DNA from: Neoceratodus forsteri
Taxonomy: Eukaryota; Chordata; Ceratodontiformes; Ceratodontidae
Direction: 5' to 3'
DNA length: 64,000 nucleotides
Assembly (NCBI GenBank): GCA_016271365.2
Contig: CM057452.1
Location: 832,380,001 to 832,444,000 of the forward strand
Position numbers and translations under genes: made by a program
Shown here: piece by piece, positions 10,373 through 20,164 of the stretch
Layout: every line of letters starts with the position of its first letter
How positions within the stretch are numbered: position 1 is the stretch's first letter
Notes under the pieces: model-generated
What the model was told of the DNA's origin: nothing
Seen by the model: the letters and a program-made list of their open reading frames with translations, nothing else
Database searches by the model: none

Positions 10373-11045
10373 ATGAGTAATATCAGATATTTTACAGGTG
10401 CAGCTGACTTTTGACCATTTTACAAATGGTCCAAGTGTAAGTGTAATAAGTGAATAATCAACTCCAGGTCATTTGGTTATTACAATATTGCATCACACCT
10501 GACTGTAGATAATTCTTTTATGTAACCTATACAAATATACAATGTACAAGGACAACAATCATGGGAAAATATCTCAAGGGAAAATGTCAGCAACTATTCA
10601 TAAGGTTCAAATGTGCAGAGTGACAGAGCAGACAGTTCAAGAAAGGTACAAAAACAGTGAATTAAGCAGGAAACATTTTCTGCAAATACAACAGCCACGG
10701 GGGCGCTTGGAGGAGGGTGCATGCCTTACTCCTTTACAGTGCACCTGCAGTGGTGACAGCCAGGATGCAACATAGTAATGCTGCAGTATATGACAAAATA
10801 GTGCAGTGTCCTGCAGGAAACTGTGTAATTCAATAGCATTACATTTTTTTTTACTGCAGTATTTTGTGACATGTCATTTACTGCACGTTACAGCGCTGCA
10901 TCATAGCTGGCTCCACTATAGTTTAGGGAGGAGCTTGGAATGCATGGCATCACTGTGTCTGGAGAGGACGAGGTGGGTATCTAACCAAAAACCATGGTAC
11001 TTAAAGGAGGACAGTAGTTCCTAAAGTCAATGAACATTTTGTTTT
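10373..11045. other. Unassigned intergenic DNA
   Basis: No protein-coding pattern, RNA gene or repeat boundary is visible. Short open frames here have no recognisable domains. Confidence 0.5.
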
Positions 11046-12870
11046 TTTTGCATTCAGGGTGAGCTCATTGGACTAGAACCAGTGTGGGGCCACGTTGCAG
11101 TCGCATTGAAGATCAGCTTCCAGCTCAAGGAAAGAAGGAAGGACTATTAAGGATGAGCACTGTACCCTCTGTATACTTGTGTATGTGTGCAGTTAAACAG
11201 GCCTGCAGGAGGTCATTTAGAAAATGGGAAAATAGTAGGAGCCTAGGACAGAGCCCTGTCAGACTCCAGATGCTAGCGACAGGGGTGGGAGGGGGTTTAC
11301 CTACAGTAACAGTTCTGGTAGTTAGGAGTGGAACCCACTGACTGCAAGGTGAGAAAGGTTTGCACTGGCCAATCTGGATAGTAGCAGAGGGTAGACCACA
11401 GTTCTGCAGGCTATTGCAAGGTCTATAAAGATTGCTAAGGTCAAAAATCTCTAATCCATTCCCTTCAGGATACGATCACTAAGTCTGAAGAGAGGTGTGA
11501 CTGTTGATAGGGTTTTCTTGAAGCCCAACTGGAAAGAGCTGAGAAAAAATGTAGAGTCAAGGAAGATCCTAGCTGAGAGAGTACTATGTAATCCTGGAGC
11601 TTGAATAAGGCAGCGAGAAGAGAGATGAGTTAGCAATTGCCTGGAGATATAAGGGCACCGCCTTTCGTTAGAGGGAAGACACTAGCATTTTTCCAGGAGG
11701 AGGTTGACTAGCCCCATATAGAAAGCTAGTTTTTTGAGGGTGGAGCTGGGAGCTGTGATAGCAGGAGCAACAAGGCAGAAGAGGCTTGGGTTCCAGGCCA
11801 TCAGGGCTGTTACTTTTGGCCAGGTTAAGAGAGGGCAGGGCAGTTAGATTTGTAGCTGGTATGATGGGAAGAAAGAGAAAAATGGGTTTGAGAAGGATGA
11901 GCAGTGAGTGGGAGTGTGACGGGCAGAGACAAAGCACAGGAAGAAAAGAAGTCACCAAAGGCAGAAGCAACCTTGGGGTGGGGGGTATCAGCTATCAGGA
12001 AGCTACCAATCTTGAGCACCGGGGGAACTGACTTGGGGGGGGGAGGGTGAACAATGAGTTGACCACCTTTCAGAATATGGTCAGGCAGTGGAGGTTTTTC
12101 TTAAAGATGGAGGCAAAAAAGTCAGCTTTAGCTAAATGGACTGCCTTACAGCAGGCATGTTTAAGTTGTTTGTGACTGTTAAGATCCTCCTGTAATCCAG
12201 AGGGCTTAGGCAGATGCCAGGCAGCAACACACACAGGGTCGGACTGGGGTACAGAGGGCCCACCTGGAAAGAAGATAAAAGGGCCCACCTGGAAAATCAA
12301 TAGAGGAGGGCCCAGGTTGACACACTCATATCAATATTCCACTGCAATCTGATACACTAGCTCTGTATTTGCATCTTACATTTATCAACAGTGCCCCAGA
12401 TACCCCATTTAATTAGAAAAAAGAAGATAAATGCAAAAGTTTTCAGAGTTCAGAAGGTAACCACTTACCCAACTGAGGGGTGCCCACCTGGAAATTTCCA
12501 GGTATCCAGGTGGGCCAGTCCTACCCTGAACAGACACCTCTGGGTGGCCTAGCAGTTCAAGTGAGACCCATGGGAGTTGGAACCCTTTGAACCAAATGCT
12601 TTTTAGGAGGAATATGAGTACCAGACAAAGGAGAACTCCATTTGAAAGTAAATGACCACATCATCAACAACAGTGGTGTCTGAGATGGGTGACCAATCAA
12701 TGGAGTTTATGTCATACAGTAGGGATTGCAGGTTTAGTAACCAGAGGAAACATCAAAGGATGACTGTGGAGGGTTCTTTGGGGTGATAAATATAATGCAC
12801 TCAGTAAACCATACAGTGGTCACTGAGTGTATCGGAGAGAGTTCTGGCTTCTGATATTGGTGAGGGTGTT
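11046..12870 (-). pseudogene. Old LINE ORF2 (RT and end of endonuclease), antisense
   Basis: On the minus strand, from high to low coordinates, an ORF2 can be followed in pieces: SDHCMVY near 12,800 (the last endonuclease motif), a linker with CCKAVHLAKADFFASIF near 12,100-12,170, SPDGLEPKPL near 11,790 (RT finger block), FKLQDYIVLSQL and SSLTLHFFSALSSW near 11,520-11,600, and a degraded GVPQGSVLGPLLF-like block near 11,230 followed by HFLNDLLQACLTAHT. Stops and shifts are frequent, so the copy is old. The more upstream endonuclease part lies at 15,670-16,130, displaced by a CR1 insertion. The wording is CR1-superfamily, perhaps near the Rex1-like family at 26.5 kb. Confidence 0.75.
12234..12528. 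mobile_element. hAT-type miniature inverted-repeat element
   Basis: A 295-bp insert begins cagggtcggactgg and ends ccagtcctaccctg, which are 14-bp terminal inverted repeats with one mismatch. It is flanked by 8-bp duplications aacacaca (12,226-12,233) and aacagaca (12,529-12,536), one mismatch apart. CAGGG-type ends and 8-bp target duplications are typical of hAT transposons. There is no transposase, so the element is non-autonomous. Inner copies of gggcccacctgg / ccaggtggg extend the inverted symmetry. It interrupts the old minus-strand LINE. Confidence 0.88.
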
Positions 12871-13119
12871 AGGAAAGGATCCATATGAACATACCATCAG
12901 ATAGAGTCCTTATGATCTCTCTAGTCTGCTCAATTGTGCAGCTGCCTAAGTATTTACAAAGGGAGCTGCCCTTCCACCCTGTTTTCCCTTTTGACCTCCC
13001 TCTACTTTCTCCTCTCCCCTCCCACTTGACCCCTTTCTACCCTAAATTTTTCTCCTCACCCTGTCCCAATCCTTTTTGAAGCTGTCCTCTGTTTTTAAGG
13101 ATCCCACCGCCTCTGGCAA

Positions 13120-15510
13120 CTCCTTCCACTTGGCTGCCAGTCTCTCGGTGAAAAAGTGCCTCCTCATCTTCCACCTATACCTCCCAGCTTCAGGCTGTGC
13201 CCCCTAGTGGTCCTGTTCCCTCTAAGGCTGAAGAGGCCCTCCGTGCTCACCATGTTAATACCTTAAGGTACTTGAAGGTCTCAATTATGTCTCCCCTTTT
13301 CCTTCTTTCCTTAAGAGAGTGCATGTTGAGCTTCCTGAGCCTCTCATCATAGGTGTTGTCCTGCTGGCCCTGGATCATCTTGGTTGCCCTTCTCTGGACC
13401 ATCTCCAGCAAGTTGACATCCTTCTTAAGAAATGGGCACCAAAACTACACACTGTACTCTAGGTGTGGTCTTATCAGTGATCCACCTTCCTGGTGGTAAT
13501 TCCCGAGACTATGCAGCCCAGCATCCAATTTGCTAGGCTGCTGCTGTCTTGCAGTGTAAAGAGTGCTTCATGTCACTTGTGATTATTAATCCCAGGTCCT
13601 TTTCTTTTTTGACCTGGTTACCTGCACTCCACCTAACCAGTACCTGGTCCCCAGATTCTTCACTTCCAACTGCATAACTTTGCACTTTTTAGTGTTTAAC
13701 CCAAGCTGTCACATGCCAGACAACTGTGTTAGCCTAGCCAGATGCCTCCTGAGTTCCTGTCTTCCCTCGTCAATGTCCACCCTCTCTCAGAGCTTGGTGT
13801 TGTCTGCGAACAGGTAGAATTTACATGTGACCCCATCTATATTTTACTTATGAAGATGTTAAATAGCATCGGGCCAAGCCCCGAGACCTGTGGGACCCCA
13901 CTGACTACAGACCTCTCTTCTGAGAACTCTCCCCTAACTACTACCCTTTAGCTTCTATCCTGAAACTAATTTCTGACCCATTCTGTGAGCTTTGCCCGCA
14001 CACCCAGGTCCTCTAGTTTCCTGGCCAGTTTCCTATGAGGCACTGAGTCCAGGGCCTTGCTGAAGTCCTGATGCATTACATCAATCATCTGGTCCCTGTC
14101 CACTGACCTAGTGATGCAATCAAAGAAGTCAATTAGGTTCATTTTGCAGGACTTCCCCAACACAAACCCATACTGACTGTCATCCTGGAGCCCATCTTCC
14201 TCCTGAAAGCTGATCAGTCTCCATTTCTGGATGGTCTCCATCAGCTTACCCACTATTGAGATCAGGCTGACTGGTCTGCAGTTCCCTGGTTCATCCCTTG
14301 GCCCACTTTTATGGAGGGGCACAACGTGTGCCATTCACCAATCCTTGGGCACATTTCTGGACTCCAGAGAGGTGTTAAACAGGTCTGCTAGGGGACATGC
14401 CCAAAACCTCTGCTAGTTCTCTAAGTACCCTTGGGTTCATGCCATCTGGCCTTGGTGATTTGTCCACCTTTGGTGGTAGTAGTAGTAGTAGCTGCTTTAT
14501 TTATCAGACACTGTTCCGTGAAGGCTCAGGGCACAGTACAGAAATGACAGGTAATTAAATAAATAAAACAATGAATAAATAACTTACATAATACTCTAAA
14601 AACATATATACAGTAACTGAGACAAGGGAAATGGAAAAACAATGTAAGGCACTTACACTGTTTGTTACTTCCCGCTTCCCAGTCCCAACCCCCTACTCCT
14701 TTGTGGTACCAGTTCATCTTTCTTCTGCGTGAAGACTGAGCAGAAGAACCTGTTAAGTGCCTCAGCCTTTTCTTCACCACCCTCTGCCCAAGCCCCCTCC
14801 TTTTCTAGTCTTACAGTTTCATCCTTTATGGTCCTTTTCTCCCTTATATATCTGAAAAAGCCTTCTCACCCACTTTTACTACTGGACTAGCTGGACCTCT
14901 CTGATGGCCTTTGCCTCCCGCTCCCTTACTGCCCTACTCGCCTCTCTTAACTTAGTGGCATAGTGCTCCTTATCCTCCTCCTTCTGAATATGCTGGTACT
15001 TTCTAAAGGCTTCCCTCTTGTCCTCTACCAGTTTTGCCACCTTCTTGCTGAACCAGATAGGTTTTTTTTGGCCTTAGCTTTCTTGCTTTTGATTTTGGCA
15101 CACTCAATAGTGACCTCCATCAATCCCTTCTTTATTATGGCCCATTTCTGTTCCACCTCCATCCCCACTCTGATCCTAACAAGGTGACCTTGCAGAACTT
15201 CTCCCATCCTACCAAAGTCAACCCTCCATAAGTCCAAGACCCTCATCTTGGTTCTGACCATCCCTCTGCCCATGTCCAGGTGAAACCACACCATGTGGTG
15301 GTCACTTCTTGTCAGCAGTGCATTCACCTTAACATCCTGAATGTGTGTACAGTTGGGGAGGACCAGATCCAGGACAGCCCTCTCCCTAGTGTGCTTCATG
15401 ACACCTTGAGTCATGAAAGCACTCTGGAAAGCATCCAGCAACACTTGTTCCCTAGTGCAGTAGGTAGCACAGATTTTCCAGTCCACCCCAAGTAGATTGA
15501 AGTCCCCCAT
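13120..15510 (-). pseudogene. CR1 ORF2 (endonuclease-reverse transcriptase), disrupted
   Basis: Minus-strand blocks in order: MGDFNLLGVDW at about 15,480-15,510 (endonuclease GDFN), AVLDLVLPN, LTRSDHHMVW (SDH motif), LDLWRVDFGRM, then RT: HKSGPRDEPGNCRPVSLISIVGKLME at about 14,250-14,330, QYGFVLGKSC, DVMHQDFSKALDSVPH, SGVPQVSGLGPMLFN near 13,850-13,900, and LFADN near 13,799-13,813 where the catalytic FADD should be. The second catalytic Asp has become Asn. Frameshifts and a nested insertion break the frame. The C-terminal domain is degraded down to about 13,100. Confidence 0.88.
14474..14670 (-). mobile_element. Short LINE 3' tail with (TAC)n end, nested in CR1
   Basis: On the minus strand this ends gtgccctgagccttcacgg...ataaataaagcagc followed by (tac)n at 14,476-14,493. 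An L2-like 3' UTR of this shape (compare gtgcccagagcctctggg at 23,050) followed by a simple-repeat tail indicates a heavily 5'-truncated LINE insertion. CR1 sequence resumes on both sides (ttctgctcagtcttcac at about 14,720; aaggtggacaaatcacc at about 14,465). Confidence 0.65.
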
Positions 15511-15664
15511 TATTACTACTCCCTCCCCCCGCTGGACGTATCTATGATCTGGGACCCCAATACCCTATCCAGTTCCTCATCCTGGGATGGTGGTCTGCAG
15601 ACCACCCTCATCCAGTCAATAAGTGAGTGATTACTTGTTATAACACTGAGCCTGATAGGTTCAG

Positions 15665-16135
15665 AGATATACTGTATAAGATAAAGCTCTTGGGTTACCT
15701 GGATTAGTTTTTTTGAATGGGGTGGGAGGCCAAATTAGTGTTAAAATCACCCTTGATAAGGAGTTCCCTGGTAAAGGCAAGGGAGGAGAGGGAGGAAAAA
15801 ATGTGGATGAGGGTGTCTGGCTTGGGGTTGGGGAAGCAATATATCCCATTTATGAAAACGGGGAGGGAGCAATGGAAAGTCAAGACAGCTAATAAGGAGC
15901 TCATGTGTAGTGGGGATAGAGAAGCTCATGAAATGCCTCAAAATGAAGGACCCACCCAAAGCTCAAACCCAAACATAGCTACACCACCACCCTTCTTGCC
16001 ATGTCTTGTTGGCAGACAACATAACTTGTATGGCTATGTCAGTGCCACTGATCTTTGGAGACTGCCAGGACTCAGGGACCACTTCAATGTCTTGTTTGAC
16101 CTGTGTCAGCCTTATGCAGAAGTTGTCAATTTTGG
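15665..16135 (-). pseudogene. Endonuclease half of the old minus-strand LINE
   Basis: Minus-strand reading gives LPTRHGKKGGGVAM near 15,960-16,010 (the GGGVA endonuclease motif), then INGIYCFPNPKPDTLIHIF and RELLIKGDFNTNLASHP at about 15,720-15,775, with the catalytic GDFN. This is the missing upstream part of the LINE whose SDH motif and RT lie at 11.0-12.9 kb on the same strand. The CR1 at 12.9-15.6 kb separates the two. Confidence 0.75.
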
Positions 16136-16169
16136 GTAGCAGGCTTTGAGCATTTAGACAATGCTAAGG

Positions 16170-16370
16170 GGGAGGGGGAAAGGGAAATTGTTATCAGGAA
16201 AGGCACAGTAAGCCAGAGCTTGTTTCCAGGTGCGATCTTGGAGCACAAGGAAGTTAAGTGACTTGCTCAGGGTCACACAGTATGCAAGTGGGGGCTGATG
16301 AGATTCAAACCCAGGTCTCCAGGTTTGCAGCTCAGTGCCCTTAACCACTACACTATACAACTTCCTGGTC
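16170..16370 (-). mobile_element. MIR/CORE-type tRNA-derived SINE (antisense)
   Basis: Read on the minus strand, the head carries a tRNA-like A box (tagtggttaagggcactgag) and B box (gggtttgaatctc), followed by the CORE body cttgcatactgtgtgaccctg...cacttaacttccttgtgctcc. This architecture matches the MIR/CORE-SINE superfamily, transcribed by RNA polymerase III and mobilised by L2-type LINEs, which are also present here. The plus-strand copy at 17,938-18,146 is its inverted relative. Confidence 0.88.
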
Positions 16371-16399
16371 TTAAGGAAGAAAGGGAGAGGGGGCCTGGT

Positions 16400-16676
16400 C
16401 CAGAATCACCTACCATGAGGAGCAGCACTGTGACAGTGAGGCAGATGGGTGCTGATAGTGCAATAGTGAGGGGAAGAAGGGAAGCAACTGGAGGGTCTGG
16501 GGTGCAGTCAGATGGTAGGCAGAGGGAAGGGACTTTGATCCAGAATCACCTGCCATGAGTAGCAGCAGTAAGAATGCAAGAAGGGTGGGTGTTGATAGTG
16601 CAGTAGTGAGGGGAAGAAGGAAAGCAAGTGGAGGGTCTGGGGTGCTGACAATTGGTAGGCAGAGGGAAGGGGACAT
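16400..16676 (+). repeat. Two-unit tandem repeat, period 140 bp
   Basis: ccagaatcacc starts at 16,400 and again at 16,540, and the two units share tgatagtgca...agtgaggggaagaagg, ctggagggtctggggtgc-like and ggtaggcagagggaagg blocks. Purine-rich on the plus strand, with no coding pattern. It may be part of a larger array that continues diverged to the right. Confidence 0.8.
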
Positions 16677-16869
16677 AATGGAGGGCTGAATATACAACAA
16701 TCATATTATTCAGTATCCCACATTTGGAGCAGGACATGCTTTAGTCCCACTACCCCTTAGAGCACTAGAGTGCAAGGCACAGGACAAAAATAAAAATAGC
16801 TCAACTAAACCTCGGGGTCGAAGAGGGGTGAGTTTGAGCAGCAATCAAATCAGAAGACAATGAGATTGG

Positions 16870-17605
16870 ATTGGACCAGCCCCACATCTCTTGAGTTGTA
16901 AGGGTGGAGGGTGGGAGTAGTAAGTAATACCCTTCAAGTAAAGTTGAACCAGCCCGTACACTCCTGATATCATTAGGGGGGAGGGGAGTAGCAGACACAA
17001 CACTAGAGAATATAGGTAAACCTGCCCCCCACACACCTAGGGTCATTAGGAGGAAGGAGACAGCAGCAAATAAAACACTTTGGGATATAGTTATTCCAGC
17101 CCTACACCCCTCAAGTCATTGGGAAATGGAGACAGCAGCAAGCAAAACACATGGGAGATGCAATTAATCCTGCCCCCACATCCTTCAGGTCATAACGGGG
17201 AAGGAAGGGAGCAGCAAACAATACACTAGAGATATACTGTAAAAACTAGCCCCGCATCCCTAGTGCCGTAAGGGAGGAGGGAGCAGCAAACAAAACTTGG
17301 GAGAGATGGTTTATGTAGTCCCTCACCCCCTCAGGTCATAAAAGGGGAGGAGGCAGTAAGAATACCATGAAAAATAGTTAAACCAGCCTTGCACCACTCA
17401 GGTCTTGGGGGATGGGCAGCAAACAATACACTGAAAAATATAGCTAAACTAGCCCCTGCATCCCTAGGGTTCTTTCTAAGAGGCAGTAGCATACATTTTG
17501 AGATATAGTTATTCCAGTCCCCAAACCCTTCAGGTCATAAAGAGGAAAGAGCAGTAAGAATACTTTTCTAGCCCCTGCACCTCTCGGGTCATAAGGGGGG
17601 AGATT
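16870..17605 (+). repeat. Diverged minisatellite, about 11 units of 55-79 bp
   Basis: A recurring pattern of (c/t)ccagcccc-acatccct-caggtcat-aaggggga-ggag-gcagcaaacaaaacac-tgggagatatagtta can be followed through starts near 16,877, 16,951, 17,020, 17,096, 17,169, 17,248, 17,318, 17,384, 17,450, 17,513 and 17,567. Spacing drifts from about 75 down to 55 bp, with point changes and short deletions. No open frame is conserved between units, so this is non-coding tandem DNA. Confidence 0.85.
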
Positions 17606-17937
17606 GGAACTCTTTCCCCCTTCCAATACATGCTGCAGGTTTCTGAGACTGCAACACCACATGAGTTCACCAGGGGGCAGTATTACAGAGGTTGCACAAC
17701 CATCCCTCTGCTGAGGAGGCGAGTACCCTCTAGGATGGTCAGTCCTCATCCCCTTGCTAGCCCTCTGACAATCCAGACTTGGGGTGTGAACTTGGCTGCT
17801 GTTATCAGATAAGTGTAATGACAGGTGCAATGGAGCCCAGTATTTGCAACGTAGTGTCAAATAAAAAAAAATATTAGTAGTAGTAATTTAACTCCAAGAT
17901 GAAATAAGCTGCAAACAGTTAACTTGGATGGTTAAAG

Positions 17938-18146
17938 GAGGCATTATAGCGCAATAGTCTAAGGCTCTGAGCTGCAAATTTGGTGACATTCAGCAGACCA
18001 GCCCTGGGTTTGAATCCCACAGCTTCCACTTGCATACTGTGTGACTCTGAGCAGTTACTTAACTTCCTTGTGCTCCCAGCTTGCTCCTGTAAAAAAGATC
18101 TCAGCTCAATGTGCTATTCCTGGTTAAACTAAAAAAAAAAAAAAAC
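17938..18146 (+). mobile_element. MIR/CORE-type tRNA-derived SINE with A-tail
   Basis: A-box-like tagcgcaatagtctaaggc, B box gggtttgaatccc, CORE body cttgcatactgtgtgactctg...acttaacttccttgtgctccc, then a 3' part ending ggttaaact and (a)15. The order and sequence mirror the antisense copy at 16,170-16,370. The intact B box and the A-tail suggest a moderately recent copy. Confidence 0.88.
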
Positions 18147-18594
18147 TTGGAGCTAGTGTTTTCACCATAGATGTCTTTAAAGGATTCAATATTCATGCTG
18201 CGTGGTACTACATTCTGACATCACTGAATAGTGTTCTACACCATGATTCCATGTTCTAGACTCCATACTGTTTAAGTAGGATCTATCATGCTGCTGAAAA
18301 TCTTATCTTATTTTGTATATTAATGCCATAAAGTAAAGAAAGCATGGTTTATTGAAACACAAGGCTCAGAATTAGTGTATAATAGCTACCACAGGCACGA
18401 TATAACAGCTTTGACTGAACAAGCTCTTGAGAAACATATGGAGTTTAAACAAAATCAGCAAACTTTCCACAGAATAACTTCTGTTGATTGCATTTAAATG
18501 ACTCTGATTTCTGAGCTCCATTAGACAGAAATGTGTTACTATTTTAATCAGTGAAACATCTTAAGTCTTTAGGCCTGGCAATTTTAAATGCATT

Positions 18595-18765
18595 ATATGT
18601 TAGGAAAGTGGATAGGACACTAAACTGAGAAACAGGAAATCCCAGGTACAAATTCTGCCACAGCTGTAAAGCACAGTGTGACCATAAACAAGTTACTTAT
18701 CTTCCTTGCGCTTTAGTCTTCTTAGCTATAAAACCTGTTAGAAACTAGGCCCCACAGAAAATTAG
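18595..18765 (+). mobile_element. Older CORE-SINE-like copy
   Basis: Contains ggataggacactaaactgag, a drifted B box (aggtacaaattct) and the CORE-like gtgaccataaacaagttacttatcttccttgcgc, followed by ttcttagctataaaacctgtt. The arrangement is that of a MIR-type SINE with more substitutions than the two better copies nearby. Confidence 0.65.
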
Positions 18766-19250
18766 ATTTTGTATAATGATTGGTTATTTTGGTTAAATAA
18801 GCTACAGTATACACAGTCATTGATAATTGATCCAACCATTAACTAGTGAAGGAGAAACCTAGATGGACTGTGGTCTCATTCACTCCTACCTCTTATGGAA
18901 CCCCATGTGATCCTAAATAAATAATCTGTAGTAGAAATATAGTAGGCATAATAGTAATGATCAAAGGACCGAATCTGTAAAAACATCCCTATTCTTTTCA
19001 AATTCCCATTCTCTTTTTTGTTTTCTCAATGACCTCCACTTAGCCTGTGCATCCTTGTGCATCCATTACACTGTACGTAGATGTGCTGGAAGTGCCTGTG
19101 TACTGAGACTGTTTGTATCCCCTGTCTGCTGTGTTCGGATATCCCTGAATTGTCCTGCCTACAAGCAAGGACTTTGCAATGTGAGAGACTGTGATTTTGG
19201 TCATTAATTGTCACTCTGCTTGTAGGAGGCTCAGGGGGAGCTGATTATTG
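18766..19250. other. Unassigned intergenic DNA
   Basis: AT-rich sequence with no recognisable coding, tandem or transposon signature. The right part may already be the 5' UTR of the L2 element, whose true 5' end I cannot fix. Confidence 0.45.
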
Positions 19251-19290
19251 GCAGCTGGAGAGGCGGGGATTGTGGGATTATTTACCGCAG

Positions 19291-19339
19291 CACCGCTCGC
19301 AAGTGCGAGCGTGTTGAGTGGCGTGAGCGCCACTCGGTG
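19291..19339 (+). other. Two adjacent perfect hairpins closed by an outer stem
   Basis: cgctcgca-ag-tgcgagcg (19,294-19,311) and gagtggcg-tgag-cgccactc (19,316-19,335) are perfect 8-bp stems. The flanking cacc (19,291-19,294) and ggtg (19,336-19,339) can pair around both, giving a three-way-junction shape. It is GC/CpG-rich in AT-rich surroundings. It lies 0.9 kb upstream of the L2 endonuclease and is followed at 19,360 by gtaagt. Function unknown; an L2 5' UTR structure is my leading guess. Confidence 0.75.
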
Positions 19340-20164
19340 TAGAAAACGCAGTGGAGGGTAAGTTATTCCTCACAATTCATCAAGTAATAAAAGAGACCTT
19401 GGTGTCTTCATGCCTCACTGTTTTAGTATTCAAATTCATATTTTGGTTTGGGGGATAGTGCAGTTGCTGTAGTATTATTGTGAAGCAGTTTCATTTATTA
19501 GAACCTCTCTATATCTGTATTTGTTTAAATGAGACTCACTAACTGTGTAAAAATCATCACATCCAGTGGCTGAGTGTTATGTTGGATGTGTGTGTTAGTA
19601 TATTCTGTCTGTTTATATGATTAGGCTAGGTAGGCTTTTTAGATGTTATTGGAACTGTGTATGATTAGAGTGGTAAATTAATTTGTTTTATTTATGCTTT
19701 GCTTAATGTGAGATTGTTAGGGTAACTGTTTGGCTTAGCAAATTACTTTCTTAGTTTGGGGGTTTAATATTTAGTGATGTGTAAGGGTTATCTGGGAGGG
19801 CCTGGGGGGGCCAAAATTATGTATGGAAGCTTCCTGCTGTGTGATTTGCATCCCTTTATTCCCCTCCCAGTTTCTGACATCATTGCGAGATGCTGTTGGG
19901 AAGTGGGGATTAGAAGGACTCGAGCTGATCATGGGCAGTGGGGTGCCCCATGCATATCGGAGGGTGGTAGGTAGGGGTTGTCATGTCAAGAAGGTGCCCT
20001 GGGTTTCGACAGGCACCTGGGAGAGGCCAGACATGGTTGGTGCCCGTTTCCAGGGAACCTACCAGACCGAGTGGTCAGGTAACCCGAGGGGCTGCTTCAC
20101 CTTCCAGTCCCCTGAGGGCAGTGCTGTGCAATGCCTGATCGATTAGAAATAAGACTGCAGTTAT

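Larger units (their letters stand above)
12875..15615 (-). mobile_element. 5'-truncated CR1 LINE (antisense)
   Basis: A CR1 copy on the minus strand, from mid-endonuclease (VVCRPPSQDEELD near 15,540-15,610) to the 3' end (agcagactagagagatcataagg... near 12,880-12,935). It lies between the two halves of an older minus-strand LINE and splits that element's endonuclease domain just after GDFN. The left boundary is clear to about 10 bp; the right boundary is uncertain within 15,600-15,690. A short LINE 3' tail is nested inside at about 14,474-14,670. Confidence 0.88.

Noticed and set aside
13742..13951. Plus-strand frame that looks like a small protein
   Set aside because: Antisense shadow of the CR1 reverse transcriptase on the minus strand.
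16410..17050. Overlapping open frames on the minus strand in the tandem-repeat region
   Set aside because: They follow purine-rich repeat units, change frame between units, and show no conserved peptide.
19360..19366. gtaagt after the twin hairpins considered as a splice donor of a host exon
   Set aside because: No open frame leads into it and no acceptor/exon pair is recognisable; a six-base match is expected often by chance.
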